From Campylobacterales bacterium (GTDB taxonomy: Bacteria; Campylobacterota_A; Desulfurellia; JAADFJ01), in assembly GCA_027080125.1 (NCBI GenBank), contig JALWSW010000030.1:1-8762 (forward strand): a stretch of DNA of 8,762 nt, in the 5' to 3' direction. Below, one piece after another: positions 5,886 through 8,762 of this stretch. Both the position numbers and the translations under genes were made by a program. The notes beneath the pieces were generated by a model that saw only the letters and a list, made by a program, of their open reading frames with translations, did not search any database and was not told the DNA's origin. How positions within the stretch are numbered: the stretch's first letter is position 1; the number at the start of each line of letters is the position of its first letter.

Positions 5886-5915
5886 TTGACAAACACTACC
5901 TATTATGACTACAAT
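5886..5915 (+). promoter_or_regulatory. Sigma70-like promoter for dnaN
   Basis: TTGACA (5886-5891) is a perfect -35 and TACAAT (5910-5915) a 5/6 -10, with an 18-base spacer. Initiation near 5922 would give a short leader of about 20 bases that contains the dnaN ribosome binding site at 5929-5935. This is the best promoter match in the window. It lets dnaN and gyrB be expressed independently of dnaA. Confidence 0.65.
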
Positions 5916-5928
5916 ATAAAGAATATTA

Positions 5929-5935
5929 AAAGGAG
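5929..5935 (+). promoter_or_regulatory. Ribosome binding site that fixes the dnaN start
   Basis: AAAGGAG lies seven bases before ATG 5943. The reading frame stays open upstream to a TTG at 5871, but the extra 24 residues would cover the promoter and have no ribosome binding site. The internal ATG is therefore the start. Confidence 0.88.
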
Positions 5936-5942
5936 AAAGAAG

Positions 5943-7022
5943 ATGTTGATTGAAAAGAAAAAATTAGAAAATGCACTCAAATATCTTATACGTTTTACCG
6001 AAAAACGAACAAATATTCTGGAATCCGTGCTTATAAATATCGGCGTCGAACATACAACGCTTTTTGCCACGAATACAAAAATAGGAGCTAAAATAAAAAT
6101 ACCTGTTAAGGATAAAAACAAAAAAAGTATATGCGTACCTGCAAACAAATTGTATAATATTCTTTATCTTATAGATGAGAATGAGATAAACTTTGAGTTT
6201 ATAGACAGTAATATAAAAATATCAACCGATTCCTATCTTTCTCAGATAAAAACATACGACAGTAATCTGTTTCCCGATCTGTTCAATGATATTCCCGATG
6301 CAAACATTTCGATAGATGCGGAATTATTACGTAATGCGCTTGAAAAGGTGCTGTTTGCAACGGCAAAAAAATCATTCAGACCAGAATATGAAAATATTAA
6401 TTTTGTTGTAAATGAGCAAGGAATGTCGCTATGTGCCACAAATTCTTTCAGATTATCCTATTTTAAGGATAAAACCGTTAAAACAGAAAGGGGAATCGAT
6501 ATAATTATACCTAAGCAGTTCATACTTGAACTTCTCGGAATGCCGGTTGATGAAAAGAGATTGAAAATAGGAGTAACGGATGATTTTTTGACGGTCGAAG
6601 CTGAAAATATTAAACTGTTTACACGTCTGATAAGCGGACATTTCCCCGATTATAAAAATATCGTAAAAGACAGCGAAGAGAAAAAACTGGCAACTATTGA
6701 TGCAACTAAGCTGCTAAAAGCCATAAAGAAAGTTTTATTTATAGCCGAAAAAGAAAATTACGGAGTAATGTTTGATTTTAAAGAAAATACTCTTTCAGTG
6801 AAATCGTTGAATCAGGAAGGTGAATTTGCCAAAGAAACAATAGAAATCGAAGGTACTGAGGAAAGAAAAATCAAACTTAACGGGAAAATGTTGCTTGAAT
6901 ATCTCCCTACAGTTTCCAATTATAGATTAGACCTGTTTTGCGAATCAGAGGATACTCCGGTCAAATTTATCCCGCAGAATGTGGAATATACTTTAAAGTA
7001 TATTCAGATGCCGATTAATTAA
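5943..7022 (+). CDS. dnaN: DNA polymerase III beta subunit (sliding clamp) DnaN
   Basis: This 359-residue beta clamp is close to the usual length of about 366. It shows the three-fold domain organisation: domain I about 1-118, domain II about 119-240 with FATAKKSFRPEYENINF (138-154), and domain III from about 248. GHFPDY (232-237) matches the conserved G-x-FPDY segment at the junction of domains II and III. Clamps ring the DNA as dimers and tether polymerase III and repair factors through a hydrophobic cleft. Here the cleft motif usually written TDGHRL reads TNSFRL (166-171), and the C-terminus ends QMPIN (355-359), short of the usual MPMRL. The sequence is thus a divergent but intact clamp. 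It has its own promoter and ribosome binding site and is followed three bases later by gyrB; recF is not between them. Confidence 0.96.
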   Translation: MLIEKKKLENALKYLIRFTEKRTNILESVLINIGVEHTTLFATNTKIGAKIKIPVKDKNKKSICVPANKLYNILYLIDENEINFEFIDSNIKISTDSYLSQIKTYDSNLFPDLFNDIPDANISIDAELLRNALEKVLFATAKKSFRPEYENINFVVNEQGMSLCATNSFRLSYFKDKTVKTERGIDIIIPKQFILELLGMPVDEKRLKIGVTDDFLTVEAENIKLFTRLISGHFPDYKNIVKDSEEKKLATIDATKLLKAIKKVLFIAEKENYGVMFDFKENTLSVKSLNQEGEFAKETIEIEGTEERKIKLNGKMLLEYLPTVSNYRLDLFCESEDTPVKFIPQNVEYTLKYIQMPIN

Positions 7023-7025
7023 GCT

Positions 7026-8762
7026 ATGTCAGAATATAACGCAAAAGATATAAAGGTTCTTAAGGGACTTGAAGGTGTCCGTAAAAGACCTGCTATGTAT
7101 ATTGGATCAACGGATGAGGCTGGTGTCAATCAGTTGCTTTACGAGACTGTGGATAACTGTATTGACGAAGCTATGGCAGGTTTTTGTAAAAATATCGATG
7201 TTGTTATAAACAGCGACGGATCTGCAACGGTAACAGATGACGGAAGAGGAATACCTGTTGATATGCACCCGGTAGAAAAGCTGCCTGCAGCCACCGTCGT
7301 TCTTACCACCCTTCATGCAGGCGGTAAGTTTGATAACAATACATATAAGGTTTCAGGCGGACTTCATGGGGTTGGAATTTCGGTTGTTAATGCACTTTCC
7401 GAGCGACTTGAGCTTACGGTAAATCGGGACGGGTTTTCTTATTATCAGGATTTTTCAAAAGGTATTGCTCTGCATCCGCTTGATAAAAAAGGTACTACGG
7501 ATAAAAGGGGCACATCTATAACATTTATTCCCGACAGCGAAATATTCGGTAAAAACAGTTTTAATATTGTAAAGATTGCCAAACGTTTGAGAGAATTGGC
7601 GTTTTTGAATCCGGTGGTAAAAATCAGGTTTATAGATGAGATAAATAACGAAAAGTATGAATTTCACTATAAAGGCGGGGTGGCTGAGTTTGTAAAATAT
7701 CTCAATAGCGACAAAACACCTCTTTTTGATGAGCCGATAAGGATACATTTTTATGATGAGCCTAACAAAATCGATGTCGATTTGGCGTTTCAATATACAA
7801 CCGGATATCGCGAAACCGTTTACAGTTTTGCGAATGCAATAGATACCGCAGAAGGAGGAGTACACCTTTCATCTTTTAGAGCCGTTTTGACAAAGGTTAT
7901 AAATCAATACGCATCAGAAAACGGAATGCTTAAAAAAGATATGAGTTTTTCAGGCGATGATGTCAGAGAAGGACTCACAGCCGTTGTAAGCGTTAAGCTG
8001 CCTAATCCTCAGTTTGAAGGACAGACAAAGACAAAACTTGTCAATAGCGAGATAAAAAGTGTTATATTCGGTAAACTTCTCGGTTATATACGAGATTATC
8101 TTATTGAGCATCCTGATATATCAAAAATTATTATAGATAAATGTATTACGTCAAACAGGAGCAGACAGGCGGCTAAAAGGGCAAGAGACCTTGTGAGAAG
8201 AAAAACGGCTTTTGATGTCGGAACGCTACCGGGGAAACTTGCCGATTGTGCCAGCAGAGATCCGTCAATCTCGGAACTTTTTCTTGTCGAAGGTGACTCT
8301 GCAGGCGGTTCTGCCAAGCAGGCAAGAGATAAAAATTTTCAGGCGATTTTACCGCTGAAGGGAAAGATACTGAATGTTGAGAAAACGCGGCTTGATAAGA
8401 TGCTTGCCAGTGAGGAGATCAAACATATTATCACCGCTATCGGATGCGGTGTTGGAGACGGATTTGATATTAAAAAAGCAAGATATCACAAGATAATCTT
8501 AATGACCGATGCTGATGTTGACGGATCTCATATTCAGACGCTTCTGCTGACGCTGTTTTTCAGATATATGAGAGCTTTGATTGACAACGGATATCTCTAT
8601 ATTGCCAAACCTCCGCTTTTCAAGCTTAAACGAAAAGGAAAAGAGCTTTATCTTGGCGATGAAAAGGAACTGGAATTTTACCTTTTGAATCAGGGCATTA
8701 AGGATATAAAACTTGAAGCGGGAGGAATGCTGTTTCAATCAAAAGAATTAAAGAAGATTTTA
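7026..8762 (+). CDS. gyrB: DNA gyrase subunit B, 5' part (579 codons)
   Basis: The frame opens at ATG 7026 and runs to the window end, covering most of a protein usually of 630-800 residues. The GHKL ATPase domain is complete: Glu40 (catalytic base) and Asn44 in YETVDN, Asp71 in DDGRGIP (71-77), LHAGGKFDNN (96-105), GGLHGVG (111-117), the coumarin-site equivalent R134, T163, and Lys335 in FEGQTKTK (330-337). The TOPRIM domain begins with Glu422 in VEGDSAGG (421-428), then PLKGKILNVEK (443-453) and the metal-binding TDADVDG with D495, D497 and D499. With GyrA it introduces negative supercoils using ATP. Ala23 in RPAMYIG replaces the more common glycine. The start lies three bases after the dnaN stop with no Shine-Dalgarno, so translational coupling is likely. 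Placement after dnaN favours gyrB over parE. Confidence 0.96.
   Translation, partial: MSEYNAKDIKVLKGLEGVRKRPAMYIGSTDEAGVNQLLYETVDNCIDEAMAGFCKNIDVVINSDGSATVTDDGRGIPVDMHPVEKLPAATVVLTTLHAGGKFDNNTYKVSGGLHGVGISVVNALSERLELTVNRDGFSYYQDFSKGIALHPLDKKGTTDKRGTSITFIPDSEIFGKNSFNIVKIAKRLRELAFLNPVVKIRFIDEINNEKYEFHYKGGVAEFVKYLNSDKTPLFDEPIRIHFYDEPNKIDVDLAFQYTTGYRETVYSFANAIDTAEGGVHLSSFRAVLTKVINQYASENGMLKKDMSFSGDDVREGLTAVVSVKLPNPQFEGQTKTKLVNSEIKSVIFGKLLGYIRDYLIEHPDISKIIIDKCITSNRSRQAAKRARDLVRRKTAFDVGTLPGKLADCASRDPSISELFLVEGDSAGGSAKQARDKNFQAILPLKGKILNVEKTRLDKMLASEEIKHIITAIGCGVGDGFDIKKARYHKIILMTDADVDGSHIQTLLLTLFFRYMRALIDNGYLYIAKPPLFKLKRKGKELYLGDEKELEFYLLNQGIKDIKLEAGGMLFQSKELKKIL

Larger units (their letters stand above)
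5737..5942. other. Candidate chromosomal replication origin (oriC) between dnaA and dnaN
   Basis: This non-coding stretch lies between dnaA and dnaN, a common origin site. It holds TGTTGATAA (5741-5749) and TGTTAATAA (5752-5760), two tandem boxes of form TTATNAACA on the minus strand, 11 bases apart. It also holds TTTTCAACA (5769-5777) on the plus strand and TTAAACACA (5833-5841). Each differs from TTATNCACA by one or two bases. From 5784 to 5853 only 11 of 70 bases are G or C, a plausible DNA-unwinding element. AATCTGTT-TT-GATAAC (5863-5878) repeats the left box region with two extra bases. No perfect E. coli-type box is present. Position and composition support an origin; a part in dnaA autoregulation is also possible. 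Confidence 0.6.

Noticed and set aside
5871..5942. Longer dnaN start at TTG 5871
   Set aside because: The extra 24 residues overlie the TTGACA/TACAAT promoter and lack a ribosome binding site; AAAGGAG at 5929-5935 marks ATG 5943.
7148..7156. Perfect E. coli-type DnaA box (TGTGGATAA, complement TTATCCACA) inside gyrB
   Set aside because: It encodes the V-D-N of the near-invariant ATPase motif YETVDN, so protein constraint explains it. It lies outside the intergenic origin candidate.
7455..7865. 136-residue minus-strand open frame
   Set aside because: It is antisense to gyrB, which is intact in the other strand across the whole region; the translation is cysteine- and tyrosine-rich without family features.
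1..8762. CRISPR arrays, tRNA or rRNA genes, insertion sequences, defence systems
   Set aside because: No regularly spaced repeats, no transposase-like frame and no tRNA-like pattern were seen on either strand by eye.

Overview
The window is one end-to-end readable stretch of an AT-rich bacterial chromosome. It contains the replication-initiation locus (dnaA, dnaN, start of gyrB). Upstream on the same strand lie an EF-P-modifying enzyme gene, a very small zinc-ribbon gene and a complete polar amino acid ABC importer. At the left edge there is a divergent, truncated gene of the benzoyl-CoA reductase / 2-hydroxyacyl-CoA dehydratase family. A secreted binding protein with a Sec signal peptide and no lipobox, an EpmA-type ligase and an oxygen-sensitive radical-type reductase/dehydratase subunit suggest an anaerobic Gram-negative bacterium. 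dnaN is followed directly by gyrB with no recF between them, as in Campylobacterota; a low-GC anaerobic lineage such as Deferribacterota would also fit. This placement is inference, and no taxon can be assigned from the window alone.

Layout. 1-403, minus strand: 5' part of a BcrC/HgdB-type subunit with a strong ribosome binding site. 404-518: divergent intergenic region with a near-perfect 30-bp palindrome (427-456). 519-1613: epmA, with an extra N-terminal beta-rich module and unusual motif 1 and motif 2 residues. 1663-1839: 58-residue zinc-ribbon protein. 1856-2668, 2689-3630 and 3620-4363: binding protein, permease and ATPase of one importer; the permease carries an extra periplasmic lipoyl/barrel-sandwich-like segment. 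4426-5736: dnaA. 5737-5942: candidate oriC, with a 12-bp inverted repeat, DnaA-box-like sites, a stretch with 11 G/C in 70 bases, and a good sigma70-like promoter for dnaN. 5943-7022: dnaN. 7026 to the window end: gyrB, first 579 codons.

How it works together. DnaA is predicted to bind the dnaA-dnaN intergenic sites and load the replisome. DnaN is the clamp, and GyrB, with GyrA encoded elsewhere, relieves supercoiling. The three importer genes are spaced for co-transcription (gaps of 16 and 20 nt and an 11-nt overlap) and form a complete HAAT/PAAT-type system. EpmA would need EF-P and, for the canonical pathway, EpmB, neither of which is in the window.

I do not see a clearly new multi-gene system. 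The parts most worth a second look are the DnaA helix-turn-helix changes together with the non-canonical boxes, the permease insertion, the divergent EpmA, the palindrome, and the number of genes that start without a Shine-Dalgarno sequence.
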